DNA from: Delphinapterus leucas | Lineage: Eukaryota > Chordata > Mammalia > Artiodactyla > Monodontidae | Direction of reading: 5' to 3' | Assembly: GCF_002288925.2 (NCBI RefSeq) | Contig: NW_022098069.1 | Coordinates: 71,973,660 to 72,037,659, forward strand | DNA: 64,000 nucleotides | Shown: piece by piece, positions 1-12,439 of the stretch | Layout: the number at the start of each line of letters is the position of its first letter | Position numbering within the stretch: the stretch's first letter is position 1 | Notes under the pieces: generated by a model | The model's database searches: none | The model's input: only the letters and a program-made list of their open reading frames with translations | What the model was told of the DNA's origin: nothing | Translations under genes and position numbers: made by a program

Positions 1-2975
1 TTCAAGCATCTTTTCTGACCATAAAACTATGAGAGTAGAAATCGATTACAGGAAAAAAAAAACCCTGTAAAAAACACATACACATGGAGACTAAGAAATA
101 TGTTACTAAATAACCAATGGATCACTGAAGAAGTCAAAGAGGAAATAAAAAAAATACCTAGACACAAATGAGAATGAAAACATGATGATCCAAAACCTAT
201 GGGACACAGCAAAAGTAGTTCTAAGAGGGAAGTTTATAGCAATAAAATCTTACATCAGGAAACAAGAACAATCTCAAACAAACAAACTAAACTTACACCT
301 AAAGCAACTAGAGAAAGAGGAACAAACAATACCCAAAGTTAGAAGATGGAAAGAAATCATAAAGATCAGAGCAGAAATAAATGAAATAGAGATGAAGAAA
401 ACCATAGCAAAGATCAATGAAACTAAAAGCTGGTTCTTTGAGAAGATAAACAAAATTGATAAACCTTTAGCCAGACTCATCAAGAAAAAAAGGGAGAGGA
501 CTCAAATCAATAAAATTAGAAATGAAAAAGGAGAAGTTACAACTGACACCACAGAAATACAAAGTATCATGAGAGACTACTATAAGCAACTCTACGCAAA
601 TATAATGGACAACCTAGCAGAAATGGAGAAGTTATTAGAAAGATACAACCTTTCAAGACTGAACCAGGAATAAATGGAAAACATGAATAGACCAATCACA
701 AGTACTGAAATTGAAACTGTGATTAAAAATCTTCCAGCAAACCAAAGTCCAGGACCAGATGGCTTCACAGGAGAATTCTATCAAACATTTAAAGAAGACT
801 TAACACCTACCCTTCTGAAACTCTTCCAAAAAACTGCAGAGGTAGGAACACTCCCAAATGCACTCTGTGAGTCCACCATCCCCCTGATACCAAAACCTGA
901 CAAAGATACCACAAAAAAGAAAAGCACAGGCCAATATCACTGAGGAACATAGACACAAAAATCCTCAACAAAATATGAGCAAAGCAAATCCAATAACACG
1001 TTAAAAGGATCATACACCATGATCAAGTGGAATTTATCCAAGGATGCAATGATTTTTCAACACCCGCAAATCAGTGTGATACACCACACCAACAACCTGA
1101 AGAATGAAAACCATATGATCGTCTCAATAGATGCAGGAAAAGCTTCTGACAAAATTCAACACTCTTTATAATAGAAACTCTCCAGAAACTGGGCATACAG
1201 GATACCTACCTCAACATAATAAAGGCTATATGACAAACCAAGGCTAACATCATACTCAATGCTGAAAAGCTGAAAGCATTTCCTCTAAGATCAGGAACAA
1301 AACAAGGATGTCCACTCTCAACACTATTATTCAACATAGTTTTGGAAATCCTAGCCATCAGAAGAGAAAAAGAAACAAAAGTAGTTCATATTGAAGAAGT
1401 AAAACTGTCACTGTTTGCAAATGACATGATACTGTACATAAAATATCCTAAAGATGCTACCAGCAAACTACTAGAGCTCATCAATGAATTTGGTAAAGTT
1501 GCAGATTACAAAGTTAATACACAGAAATCTCTTGCATTCCTATAAACTAACTGGGAAAGATCAGAAATAGAAATCAAGGAAACAATCCAATTAACCGTCT
1601 CATCAAACAATAAAATACCTGGGAATAAACCTACATAAGGAGGCAAAAGACCTGTAATGAGAGAAATATAAGATGTTGATGAAAGAAATAAAAGATGACA
1701 CAAACAGTTGGAGATATATACCATGCTCTTGGATTGGAAGAATCGATATTGTGGAAATGACTATACTATCCAAAGCAATCTATAGATTCAATGCAATCCC
1801 TATCAAATTACCAATGGCATTTTTCATGGAACTAGAACAAAAAAATCTTAAAATTTGTATAGAAACACAAAAGATCCCAAATAGCCAAAGCAATCTTGAC
1901 AAAGAAAAATAGAGCTGGTGGAATCAGGCTCCCAGACATAAGACTATACTACAAAGCTACAGTAATCAAAACAGTATGGTATTGGCACAAAAACAGAAAT
2001 ATAGATCAATGGAATAGGATAGAAAGTCCAGAGATAAATCCACGCACCTCTGGTCACCTAATGCATGACAACAGAGGCAAGAATATACAATGGAGAAAAA
2101 ACAGTCTTTTCAATAAGTGGTGCTGGAAAAACTGGATAGCTACATGTAAATGAATGAAATTAGAACACTCCCTAACACCACACACAAAAATAAACTCAAA
2201 TTGGATTAAAGACCTAAAACTAAGGACAGATAGCATAAAACTCTCAGAGGAAAACATGAGCAGAGCATGCTATGACATAAATCGCAGCCAGATCTTTTTG
2301 ATCCACCTCCTAGAGTAATGAACATAAAAACAAAAATAAACAATTGAGATGTAATTAAACTTAAAAACTTTTACACAGCAAAGGAAACAATAAACAAAAT
2401 GAAAAGACAACCATCAGAATGGGAGAAAATATTTGCAAATGAGGCAACCAACAAGGGATTAAACTCCAAAATACACAAACAGCTCATGCAGCTCAATACC
2501 AAAGAAAAAACAAAAAACAAAAAACAAAACACACACACACACACAAAAACTAACAACCTAATCAAAAAAAGGACAGAATATCTAAATAGACATTTCTCCA
2601 AAGAAGACATACAGATGGCTAAAAAGCACATGAAAAGATGCTCAGCATCATTAATTATTAGAGAAACGCAAATCAAAACCACAAGGAGGTATACCTCACA
2701 CTGGTCAAAATAACCATCATCAAAATGTCTACAAATAGTAAATGCTGGAGAGGATGTGGAGAAAAGGGAACCCTCCTACACTGTTGGTGGGAATGTAAAT
2801 TGGTAGAGCCACTATGGAGAACAGTATGGACGTATCTTAAAAAACTAAAGATAGAGCTACCATATGATCTAGCAATCCCATTCTTGGGCATATATCCAGA
2901 GAAAACCATAATTCGAAAGGATACATGTACCCCAATGTTCACCGCAGCACTATTTACAATAGCCAGGACATAGAA
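1..2975 (+). pseudogene. L1 ORF2 remnant (reverse transcriptase, C-terminal domain)
   Basis: Broken ORF2 of L1-A. Readable pieces include 182-673, which covers the linker after the endonuclease, and 674-943, which carries the RT N-terminal signature '[20 protein letters not shown]'. At 1342-1545 the RT active-site region reads '[12 protein letters not shown]', so the YADD/FADD aspartate pair is altered to AND. At 2725-2973 the zinc-knuckle region reads '[18 protein letters not shown]'. Stops and frameshifts separate the pieces, and a (CA)n stretch has grown near 2528-2545. ORF2p normally nicks the target DNA and reverse-transcribes L1 RNA; this copy cannot encode it. Confidence 0.9.
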
Positions 2976-3510
2976 GCAACCTAAATGTCCATCAACAGAG
3001 GAATGTATTAAGAAGATGTAGTACATATATACAATGGAAAATTACTCAGCCATAAAATAGAATGAAATAATGCCATTTGTAGCAACATGGATGGACCTAG
3101 AGATTGTCATACTGAGTGAAGTAAGTCAGACAGAGAAAAGCAAATTTCATATGCTATCACTTATATGTGTAATGTAAAATAAATAAGGGTACAAATGTAC
3201 TTACCTACAAAACAGTAATAGAGTTACAGATGTAGAAAACAAACTTATGGTTACCAGGGGATAAGAGGGAGGGACAAATTGGGAGGTTGGGATTGACATA
3301 CACACTACTATATATAAAATAGATAACTAATAAGGACCTAGTGTATAGCACAGGGAACTCTACTCAATACTCTGTAATGGCCTATATGGGAAAGAATCTA
3401 AAAAAGAGTGGATATATGTATAAGTATAACTGATTCACTTTTCTGGACACCTGAAAATAACAGAACGTTGTAATTCAACTATACTCAGATATAAATAAGT
3501 AAATAAATAA
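1..3510 (+). mobile_element. L1 LINE (L1-A), 5' part outside the window
   Basis: The element enters the window inside ORF2, near the end of the endonuclease domain, and runs to an A-rich tail near 3490-3510. Order and wording match the full-length L1 at 34430-41882: reverse transcriptase, C-terminal region, then a 3'UTR with the phrase 'gtatagcacagggaactc'. The 3' end is of an older type than that of the full-length copy. ORF2 is scattered over several frames, so the copy is dead. The 5' boundary cannot be seen. Confidence 0.93.
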
Positions 3511-3535
3511 ATCCTACCCATTTTTCAAAAAAAAT

Positions 3536-3549
3536 AATATTTGATTTCT
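3536..3549. repeat. Target-site duplication, left copy, of L1 at 3550-5889
   Basis: The 14-base string aatatttgatttct occurs at 3536-3549 and again at 5890-5903. The two copies exactly flank the second L1, so they mark its insertion into the sequence just past the tail of L1-A. Confidence 0.85.
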
Positions 3550-5165
3550 TCCCACTAAAATCTAGAACAAGACAGGGATGACCACTCTCACATCTTCTAT
3601 TCAAAATAGCATTGGAAGTCCCTAGTCACAGCAATCAGACAAGAAAAAGAAATAAAAGGTATCCAAATTGGAAGTGAATCCTAAAGAGTCCACACAAAAA
3701 TGACTAGAACTGATAAACAGATTCAGCAAAGTAGGATACAAGATTAGCATACAGAAATCGGTTGCATTTCTTTATACTAACAATGAAATATCAGAAAGTG
3801 AACGTAAAATATAATAATAATCCATTTTAAAATCACATCAAAAAATACTTAGGAATAAACCTGACCAAGGAGGTGAAAGACTTATATGATGAGGATCATA
3901 AAACATTAATAAAGGAAATTGAAAATGATTCAAAGAAATGGAAAGATATCTCATGCTCTTGGATTGGAAGAATTAATATTGTTAAAATGGCCATACTATC
4001 CAAAGAATCTAAGATTGAATGTGATCCCTATCAAATTACCCATGACATTCTTCACAGAACTAGAATAAATAATCCTAAAATTTATATGGAACGATAAAAC
4101 ACCCAGAATTGCCAAAAGTAATCCTGAAGAAAAAGAACAAAGCAGGAGGCATAACCCTCCCAGACTTCAGACAATACTACAAAGCTACAGTAAGAAAAAC
4201 AGCATGGTATTGGCACAAAAACAGACATATGTATCAGTGGAACAGAATAGAGATCCCAGATATAAACCCACACACCTACAATCAATTAATCTTTGACAAA
4301 GGAGGCAAGAATATACAATGGGAGAAAGACTGTCTCTTTAGCAAGTGGTGCTAGGAAAGTTGGACAGTTGCATGTAAATCAACATAATTAGAACACACCC
4401 TCTCACCATACACAAAAATGAACTCAAAATGGCTTAAAGACTTAAACATAAGACATGACACCATAAAACTCCTGAAAGAGATCATAGAGAAAGCATTCTC
4501 TAACATAAATCATACCAATATTTTCTTAGGTCAGTCTCCCAAAGAAATAGAAATAAAAGCAAAAATAAGCAAATAGGACCAAATCAAAATTGCCAGCTTT
4601 TGTATAGCAAAGGAAACAATTTTAAAAAAAGTAAATACAACCTACAGAATAGGAGAAAGTATTTGCAAACAATGTGACCAACAAGGGTCAATTTCCAAAA
4701 TATACAAACAGCTCATACAACTCACTAACAAAAAACAAAAAAAAACCCAGTAGAAAACTGGGCAGAAGACCTAAATAGACATTTCTCCTAAGAAGACATA
4801 CAGATGACCAGTAGGCACATGATAAGATGCTCAACTTCACTAATTATTAGAGATACAAATATAAACTACAGTGTGGTGAGGTACACCAATCAGAATGACC
4901 ATAATTAAAATGTCTACAAATAACAAATGTTGGAGAAGGTATGGAGAAAAGGGAGCCCTCCTACACTGTTGGTGGGAATGTTAATTGGTTCAACCCATGG
5001 GGAACAATATGGAGGCTCCTCAAAAAACTAAAAATAGAATTAACATATGATCCTGCAATCCCACTCCTTGGCAAACATTCAGACAAAACTATAAAAAGAT
5101 ACATGCATCCCAATGTCAATTGCAGCATTATTTACAATAGCCAAGACATGGAAGCAACCTAAATG
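3550..5165 (+). pseudogene. L1 ORF2 3' remnant
   Basis: C-terminal half of an L1 ORF2. Pieces include 3873-4097 ('[18 protein letters not shown]'), 4109-4354 ('[19 protein letters not shown]') and 4941-5162, the region following the zinc knuckle. Frameshifts and stops break it throughout. The endonuclease and the RT N-terminus are missing because of 5' truncation. Confidence 0.88.
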
Positions 5166-5650
5166 TCCATCGACAGATGGATGTGTAAAGAAGTTGTGGT
5201 ACATACGTACAATGGAATACTACTCAGCCTTATAAAAGAATGAAATAATGCCATTTGCAGAAACATGGATGAACTTAGACATTATCATACTAAGTGAAGT
5301 CAGAAAAAGCAAGACAAATACCATATGATATCACTTAAATATGGAATCTAAAATATGATACAAATGAACCTATTTATGAAACAGAAACCGCCTCACACAC
5401 ACAGAAAATATACTTGTGGTTGCCAAGGTGAAGAGTGGGGTGGGGGAGGGATGGACAGGTAGTTTGGGATTAGTAGATGCAGACTATTGATATTATATAT
5501 AGAATGGGTAAACAACGATGTCCTACTGTATAGCACAGGGAACTATTTTCAGTATCCTGTGATAAACCATAATAGAAAAGAATATGAAAAAGAATGTATA
5601 TATATGTATAACAGAATTACTTTGTTGTACAGTATAAATTCACACATTGT

Positions 5651-5853
5651 GGGCTTCCCTGGTGGTACAGTGGTTGGGAGTCCGCCTGCCGATGCAGGGG
5701 ACACGGGTTCGTGCCCCGGTCCGGGAAGATCCCATATGCCATGGAGCGGCTGGGTCCGTGAGCCATGGCCGCTGAGCCTGCGCATCCGGAGCCTGTGCTC
5801 TGCAAGGGGAGAGGCCACAACAGTGAGAGGCCTGCGTACCGCAAAAAAAAAAA
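5651..5853 (+). mobile_element. CHR-1-type tRNA-derived SINE
   Basis: The head is 'gggcttccctggtggtacag', with an A-box-like segment at about 5661-5672 and a B-box-like 'gggttcgtgcc' at 5705-5715. The body ends in 'gcgtaccgc' plus an A run. This family descends from a tRNA-Glu-like gene and is mobilised by L1 proteins. It lies inside the 3' end of the L1 at 3550-5889, so it is younger than that L1. Confidence 0.93.
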
Positions 5854-5889
5854 TTAAATCAACTATACTTCAACAAAATAATTTTTAAA

Positions 5890-5903
5890 AATATTTGATT
5901 TCT
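5890..5903. repeat. Target-site duplication, right copy, of L1 at 3550-5889
   Basis: Perfect second copy of the 14 bases at 3536-3549. Confidence 0.85.
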
Positions 5904-5943
5904 CAATTCATTTTCTTATATCTTATATAGTATCTTCTTTCTT

Positions 5944-6157
5944 TCTTTTTTTTTTTTTTTTTTTGGTTTTCGGGGCCTTTCACTTTTGTGGCCTCTCCCA
6001 TTGCGGAGCACAGGCTCCGGATGCGCAGGCTCAGCGGCCATGGCTCACGGGCCCAGCCGCTCCATGNNNNNNNNNNNNNNNNNNNNNNNNNNNNNNNNCC
6101 CACGTCCCCTGCATCGGCAGGTAGACTCTCAACCACTGCGCCACCAGGGAAGCCCCC
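5944..6157 (-). mobile_element. CHR-1-type SINE, antisense, with internal gap
   Basis: A poly-T run (the tail, read antisense) begins at about 5945 and the reversed head 'ccaccagggaagccc' ends near 6155. An imperfect 13-bp TSD (tatcttNtttctt) lies at 5931-5943 and 6158-6170. Bases 6067-6098 are N. The left and right parts fit one continuous SINE. Confidence 0.92.
6067..6098. other. Sequence gap, 32 N
   Basis: Run of 32 N inside the antisense SINE. Compared with the SINE at 43468-43678, exactly 32 bases are missing between the two flanks, so the gap length looks measured rather than arbitrary. Confidence 0.95.
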
Positions 6158-6170
6158 TATCTTATTTCTT

Positions 6171-7580
6171 GATCTGCTATCTTAATGAATGCATAGTTTA
6201 ATTTTGTGCCAAATTTTAAGTGGTAAAATATGCACAGTTATTGTCCTTGATATATCAAGCATCAAAGAACTCTGAATTAAGGAACTGTAGAAGCCTTTTG
6301 CCCTAGCTTTTGATAAATATGAAAAAAATGTAAATTGCTACTATAAACACAAGGCACACCTCAATTGACCAAGTTCCTGCTTAAAATCCATATTATCAAA
6401 ATAAATGCTGTTTGGAAATAGTAATATTTGTAGAAAATCATTATCATGTTTCCTGGTTACCTAACATGTTCAAAAACCCTACCCTTATTTGAATAATTCT
6501 TAAGTTCATGATCTCATTTGATAAAACAGAAATTCACCCCTGTCCTTTACAGCTAGTACCCAGTTAGATAAGTCTACACACAACAAACAGATTTACCTGT
6601 TAGAGTCTTTAAGTCCTTGAGTAACTGAGGGAATTAAACACAGGACCTAATCCATTTGCCTGGTTATAGTGGCAGCAGGAGCATAGAGCATTAATGGGCA
6701 TCAGTTTGCAAAGCCTCATGCCTTGCAGAGAAGGTATTCATGGGGAGGCCATGGCTGCAACTTCCTCTAGAGCTTGACTGCTGAGCAACAGCAGGACAGT
6801 ATTTTCCTCAGGCTCAATCTGTAGTGTTTTATGGCATGTTCCCTGAAAAGTTTACCCTTAAACCTGCTCTTTAGAAAGTTCAAAATTTCTGTAAACTTCT
6901 AGAGTATTCTCTAGTAAATTTCTTTTCTATTTAAAGATATAAAACAAATTTTTCTTGCTTTCACCTAACAATCTCATTGCTAAAATATCCTATATCATTC
7001 TGGAGTAGATTGATAATAATCATATAGGAAGTCATATTGTTTGTTTAGTAATAGAATTTAATTAAGAATAGAATATACTGAGGTTCACTGAGGTATAAAA
7101 TGTTCTTGTGTGATCACAGATTTTTTCAGGTATAAATGCAATATTCAATGCATCTAAACATTATTCTGTTTCTTCTTTTCTACTTCTTTCTACACAGGAC
7201 CTACAGTATGAAATAGAAACTGAGGTCACAGATGGAAGTGGTAAAATATTTCCTCAGCCTATGAATATGATCTCATTGGCAGTTTAGACTCCTCTTTTCC
7301 TATACTATTTGAAACTCCAGCCAAACTTGAGAGCCAATTATATACAGAAATGTAATATCAAGTTTATTTTTAGGGCAATCAATGCACTTGAAGCCAAGTT
7401 TCACAATGAGATTTTAACATGCCCTGAAGATTAACAGCAACTCTCAGGGTGAGGTGAAACGATTTAATGCTCTTGAAAGTTGTCAATCAGAAGCATTATA
7501 GGGTGTATATAAACATCTCCTTCCCATTTCATCCTTGGTTTCCATAAAAAGGGAAGTATATTATGAAGTAAAGGAATTAA
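6171..7580. other. No gene seen; unique AT-rich DNA
   Basis: No supported ORF, RNA gene or recognisable young repeat. Short ORFs on both strands look random. Confidence 0.6.
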
Positions 7581-7589
7581 TATTTATAG

Positions 7590-7735
7590 AAGGCAACTGT
7601 ATTAGAATCCTTACATTATCTCAGGTAATTTTTAAGAAAAATATTTGAGATAGGCATTATAACTAATTTCCAGATGATGAAACACACTGACTGAGGTTAA
7701 GCACTGTATCTACACAAATAGAAAAATGTATTGAT
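7590..7735 (-). repeat. Possible MIR-like fossil
   Basis: The reading 'ccagatgatgaaacacactgactgaggttaagc' resembles the reversed MIR core phrase (cagatgaggaaactgaggc...ttaag). It is diverged and the edges are uncertain. Confidence 0.4.
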
Positions 7736-7989
7736 GTATCCTTTCTCCCATTCACTAAGTCATTCAACAAATATTTATTCAGCACATGAAAGGAATAAAG
7801 TAGTTTCAATTTGTACTATAAAAGCTATAATAAGATACTGTTTTTTGAATTATATTCTGCATATTATAATATTTTGAATTTGTGTTTTCAGGGCTATGTT
7901 AACCAGGTATGGTTGGGACCTTTATTTTCATTTAGTTTGTTTCCAGTGTTGGTAATAACTGTCCCTAAATCTTGTTGTTATTTATAGTG

Positions 7990-8118
7990 TTAGAGACTTC
8001 TTAGACCGTAAATGTCATGAAGGCAAAGATTTTCTCATTCTTATTCATCAATGAAAATATCCTGAATTTAGGATAGTGCCTTGTCAGGTCCTCAATAATG
8101 ATTTATTTGAATGAATGT
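7990..8118 (+). repeat. L2 3'-end fossil
   Basis: Shows the usual L2 tail order: a 'gaccgtaaatgtcatgaaggcaaagat' type opening, then 'atagtgccttgtcagg', then 'tcaataatgatttatttgaatgaatg'. Old and diverged. Confidence 0.6.
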
Positions 8119-8379
8119 ATGAGATTACAGAAAATGATACTTTTATTACAAAAGTGAGAAAACAATAATAATTGGTTCATAACTTTTTCCAATTAATAAT
8201 TAAATTTACATCTGGTTAAATTTACACTGAGTTGGAGATCATTACAGTATTTTTCAGATTAGAAGTTATCTCATAAAACATTGAGATTGTGTTATGTCAA
8301 TTTGGTGCTGTCAATATGGGGTGGAGCATAAAATTAGAGATATTAAATTAGAAAATAAAATAAAATTCATTAAAATCTA

Positions 8380-8660
8380 AACACCCACCATTCAGAAATA
8401 ACCACTGTTAGAGTATAATCTTGCACACTTTTTGATACCTATTTTTATATCTACCCATGCACTTATTCATTTGTCTATCCTTGTGTACAACATTAGTAAA
8501 CTCAGTATATTCCTAATATTGGTCATTAGGTTGTAAATATTGTTTGTTCCTTTTTGACTTATTTTGCTTTGCTTGCTATTGTAGAAGCATAGCAAATTTT
8601 CTATAGGAAAAGCTTTGCACACATCCATGTGAAGAAATTCCTAGATTTTAATTTGAGGAG
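8380..8660 (-). repeat. Possible ancient L1 (L1M-type) 3' scrap
   Basis: The text 'acccaccattcagaaataaccactgttag' followed by 'tctatccttgtgtacaac' resembles the reversed 3'UTR of old mammalian L1s. The rest of 8119-9949 shows no gene. Around 9640-9760 the phrase 'aacaaatatttcctgaatgaaa' suggests another ancient interspersed repeat of unknown family. Confidence 0.35.
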
Positions 8661-9949
8661 CCTGGAGTATGCCTATTTTTATGGTTTTGAAAAAAATGAA
8701 AGTAGTTAATTACTCAAAAGTACAGTACATTAGCATCATTTTCTTAACACTGAATATTGGCATGCCTTTTAATTCTTACCAAATTCAAAGATATCTTAAT
8801 TTTTATGAGACCGTTTGTGTAATATAATGCTTTAATGCTTTAGTCTCAGACAATTGGCTCTTTTTTTCCATCTTCTGTACCACATGGAGTAGTTCTCATA
8901 ACCCTTAGTTTCTCTACAACTCTGTTGACTAGTAGCACTCCAAATAAGACTCTGAATGTTTCTTAATGTTGTGGATGTTTTATCCTGGCTGTTGATATGC
9001 TCTGTTAATGATTTCATATTTCTTCAGTGTTCTTAGCAACCATTATGGCTGTAATTGCAATACAATATAAGTAATGGTTACAATCTTTATCTCTTTTTTG
9101 TTCTGTGACTTCATGATAGATAATCTTGGAGGAGCCTTGCATTCTTATAATAGCTGCTGGTCATAGACAATTCTACATTATAGTTTAAATTCTCTCATTC
9201 AACCAGTGTTTTTTTCATATGTTTTGGCAGAAGATTGATTTTAGGACTCACTAGCAGGCAACTTCACCATTCAACCTGACTTGTGGGAAAGAAGTAAATA
9301 GAATATGAAAAGTAAATTGCTGACATTGAATAAAAATTGAAAGTAAGAAATCAGCTAATATTCAGTGTCATGATTCTCTTATATCAATGCTATTATTCTT
9401 ACTAAGAAAAAAATCCCCACATCTTGCTGTAAATATAAAAATTCAGTAATTTTGTCTATGATCTCTCAATAAAGCAATTGCTTTTTTCTTGTTTTAATGA
9501 AAACTGGGGTCATAGAATGAAAATAATTAGAGCTTATTTTTGCAAACACCAAATCTCAAGATGGATGAGTGCATATGGTTTTAACTAGAGACCTTATTGC
9601 TGCAATGCATGAACGTTTCCTTATTCATAACCTCATTTATACAACAAATATTTCCTGAATGAAAAATATATGTCAGGATCTGTGGTAGATGCTACAGATA
9701 AATGATCAATAAAACAGAGCCTACTCTTGCATTCCCTGTGCATGTAATATAATTGGAATTATAGATATTTGAATGCAAATATGAGAGTGCTATACTGAAG
9801 GAATAGAGTCTAGAGGTGTCAAGTGTTTATGCCATAGTCTAGAAGAATCAATGAAGACTCTATTAAGGAAATAACATTTATGATCTTAATGATGAGAATT
9901 AGAAATTACTTATGTGACAAGAGGACAGAATTTCAAACCGGGAATATTA

Positions 9950-9966
9950 GAAATAAATGCCCAGAG
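9950..9966. repeat. Target-site duplication, left copy, of composite L1-B
   Basis: gaaataaatgcccagag here matches gaaatgaatgcccagag at 15756-15772 (16 of 17 bases). It marks the outer edges of one L1 insertion. Confidence 0.88.
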
Positions 9967-10065
9967 CACAAGATGGCAGAGTAGAGGGATATGAGTTCAC
10001 CTCTTCTTACAAAAACACCAAAATCACAGCTAACTGCTGAACAATGATTGACAAAAAACAGTGTA

Positions 10066-10286
10066 GGGCTTCCTTGGTGGCGCAGTGGTTGAGAGTCCAC
10101 CTGCCGATGCAGGGGACACGGGTTCATGCCCTGGTCTGGGAAGATCCCACATGCCATGGAGCAGCTGGGCCTGTGAGCCATGGCCACTGAGCCTGCTCAT
10201 CTGGAGCCTGTGCTCCGCAAAAGGAGAGGCAAAAACAGAAAAAGCCCAAAAAAATAAAAAAAAAAAAAAAAAAAGAACAAAAACAA
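10066..10286 (+). mobile_element. CHR-1-type SINE inside the L1-B 5'UTR
   Basis: Head 'gggcttccttggtggcgcag', B-box-like 'gggttcatgcc', long A-rich tail. A perfect 13-bp TSD (aaaaaacagtgta) lies at 10053-10065 and 10287-10299. It splits the 5'UTR of L1-B, so it is younger than that L1. Confidence 0.95.
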
Positions 10287-11150
10287 AAAAAACAGTGTAA
10301 CCTACCAAAAAATATATCCTACATCCAAAGACAAAGAACATGCCAAAATGGGATGGCAGGAGGGGTGCAATTGTGATAAAATCAAATCCCATACCCACCA
10401 GAAGGGCAACGCATAAACTGGAAAATAATTATATCACAGAAGTTCTCCCACAGGAGTGAAAGTTCTGAGCATCACATCAGGTTCCCCTGCCTGCAGTCTG
10501 GCAATGGGAGGAGGAGCCCCCAGAGAATCTGGCTTTGAAGGCCAGCAGGGTTTGATCACAGGAATTCCACAGGAAACAGAAACTCCACTGTTGAAGGGCA
10601 TATACAAGTTCTTGTGTGCACCAGAACCCAGGGAAAAAAGCAGTGACCTCATTAGGGCTTGGGCCAGACCTATGTGCTGGTATTGGAGGCTCTGAAGAGG
10701 TGGGGGGCAGCTGTGGCTCACTGTGATGACAAAGACACTGGCAGTGGTACTTCTGGGGAGGACTCATTGGTGTGAGCCCTCCTGGAGGCCGCCATTTTCT
10801 CACCAAGACCTGGCTGCACCTAACAGCCAGTAGGCTCCAGTGCTAGGACACCTCATGCCAAACAACCAACAGGGTGGGAACACAGCCCTACCCATCAGCA
10901 GACAGGGTCCTTAAAGTCTTCTTAAGCACACACACAACTATTTGCTAAACACACACCTTGACATGGTCCTGCCCACCAGAGGGACAAGACCCAGATCCAC
11001 CCACCAGTGGGCAGGAACCAGTCCCTCCCATAAGGATTCTTGAACAAGCCTCCTAGACAGCCTCATCCATGAGGGGGCAGACAGCAGAAGCAAGAACTAC
11101 AACACTGCAGCCTGTGGAACGGAAAGAGCAATCACAGAAATTTAGACAAA

Positions 11151-11992
11151 ATGAGACAGCAGAGGAGTGAACAGATGAAGAAACAAGATAAAACTCCAGA
11201 AGAACAACATACTGAAGTGGAGATGGGCAAAATTCCCAAAAAAGAATTCAGAGTAATGAAAGTAAAGATGGTCCAAGGTCTCAGAAAAAAGGATGGAGGC
11301 ACAGATTGAGAAGATAAAAGAAATGTTTAACAAGACCTAGAAGAACTAAAGAACAAACAAAAAGAGATGAAGAATAAAATAACTGAAATGAAAAATACAC
11401 TAGAAGGAATCAATAGCAGAACAGCTGAGGGAGAAGAATGCATAAGTGAGCTGGAAGACAGAATGGTGAAATCACTGCCGTGGAGCAGAATAAAGAAAAA
11501 AAGAATGAAAAGAAATGAGGATAGTCTAAGACACCTCTGGGATGACATTAAACACACCAACATTCACATTATAGGGGTCCTAGAAGGAGAAGAGAGAAAG
11601 AAAAGTCCTGAGAAAATATTTGAAGAGATAATAACTGAAAACTTCCCTAACATGGGAAAGGAAATAGTCATCCAAGTCCAGGAAGGACAGAGAGTTCCAG
11701 GGAGGATAAACCCAAGGAGGAACACACTAAGACACATAGTAATCAAATTGACAAAAATTAAAGACAAAGGTAAAATATTAAAAGCAACAAGGGAAAAGCA
11801 ACAAATACCATACAAGGGAATTCCCATAAGATTATCTGCTGATTTCTCAGCAGAAACTCTGCAGGTCAGAAGGGAGTGGCATGATTATTTAAAGTGATGA
11901 AAGGGAAGAACCTACAAGTGAGAATACCATACCCAGCAAGGCTCTCATTCACATTTGATGAAGAAATCAAAAAATTTACAGATAAGAAAAGC
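11151..11992 (+). pseudogene. L1 ORF1 remnant (RNA-binding chaperone)
   Basis: The probable start is ATG at 11151 ('MRQQRSEQMKKQDK'), after the 5'UTR. An N-terminal coiled-coil region is followed by the RRM and C-terminal domain, readable in 11367-11897 ('HIIGVLEGEERKKSPEKIFEEII' and 'RLSADFSAETLQVRREW'). ORF1p forms trimers that coat L1 RNA. The frame is broken before 11367 by a stop, and after 'RREWHDYLK' at about 11897 by an apparent one-base shift. The rest of the C-terminus continues in another frame to about 11992. Confidence 0.85.
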
Positions 11993-12439
11993 TAAAAGAA
12001 TTCAGCACCATCAGACCAGCTTTGCAACAAATGCTAAAGGAACTTCTCTAGATGGAAAAGAAAGGGCCACAACTAGAAACCAGAAAATTACAAATGAAAA
12101 AGCTCACCAGAAAGGGCAAACATACAGTAAAGGTAGGAAATCATCCACACACAAATACGATATAAAGACCAGCAGTAATGAGGAGAGTACAAATGCAGGA
12201 TATTGGAAATACATTTGAAATAAAAAGCCCAGAAACTCAAAATAATCTTGTTTATATATTGACTGCTATATCAAAACCTCATGGCAATTGCAAACTGAAA
12301 ATCTATAATAGATACACACACACAAAAGAAAAATAATCCAAACACAACACTAAAGTTAGTCAGCAAATCAAAAGAGAAGAGAACAAAAGAGGAAGGGAAG
12401 AAAAACACCTACAAAAACAAATCCAAAACAATTAACAAA

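Larger units (their letters stand above)
3550..5889 (+). mobile_element. 5'-truncated L1 LINE with a nested SINE
   Basis: The element starts inside the RT domain of ORF2 ('tctagaacaagacagggatg') and continues through the C-terminal domain and 3'UTR to 'atcaactatacttcaac' at 5858-5874. The SINE at 5651-5853 interrupts the last 40 bases. A perfect 14-bp TSD bounds it, so this is an independent 5'-truncated retrotransposition. The 3'UTR is of the older type (ending atcaactata) rather than the younger type (ending caattatactccaataaag) seen at 14580 and 41850. Confidence 0.92.

Noticed and set aside
5651..5853. tRNA-like Pol III boxes in the SINE heads
   Set aside because: A- and B-box-like motifs are expected in tRNA-derived SINEs. 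There is no tRNA cloverleaf or tRNA 3' end, so no tRNA gene is called.
7190..7215. Pyrimidine tract followed by 'acacag' as a possible splice acceptor
   Set aside because: No adjoining open frame with coding character and no matching donor, so an isolated motif is not evidence of an exon.
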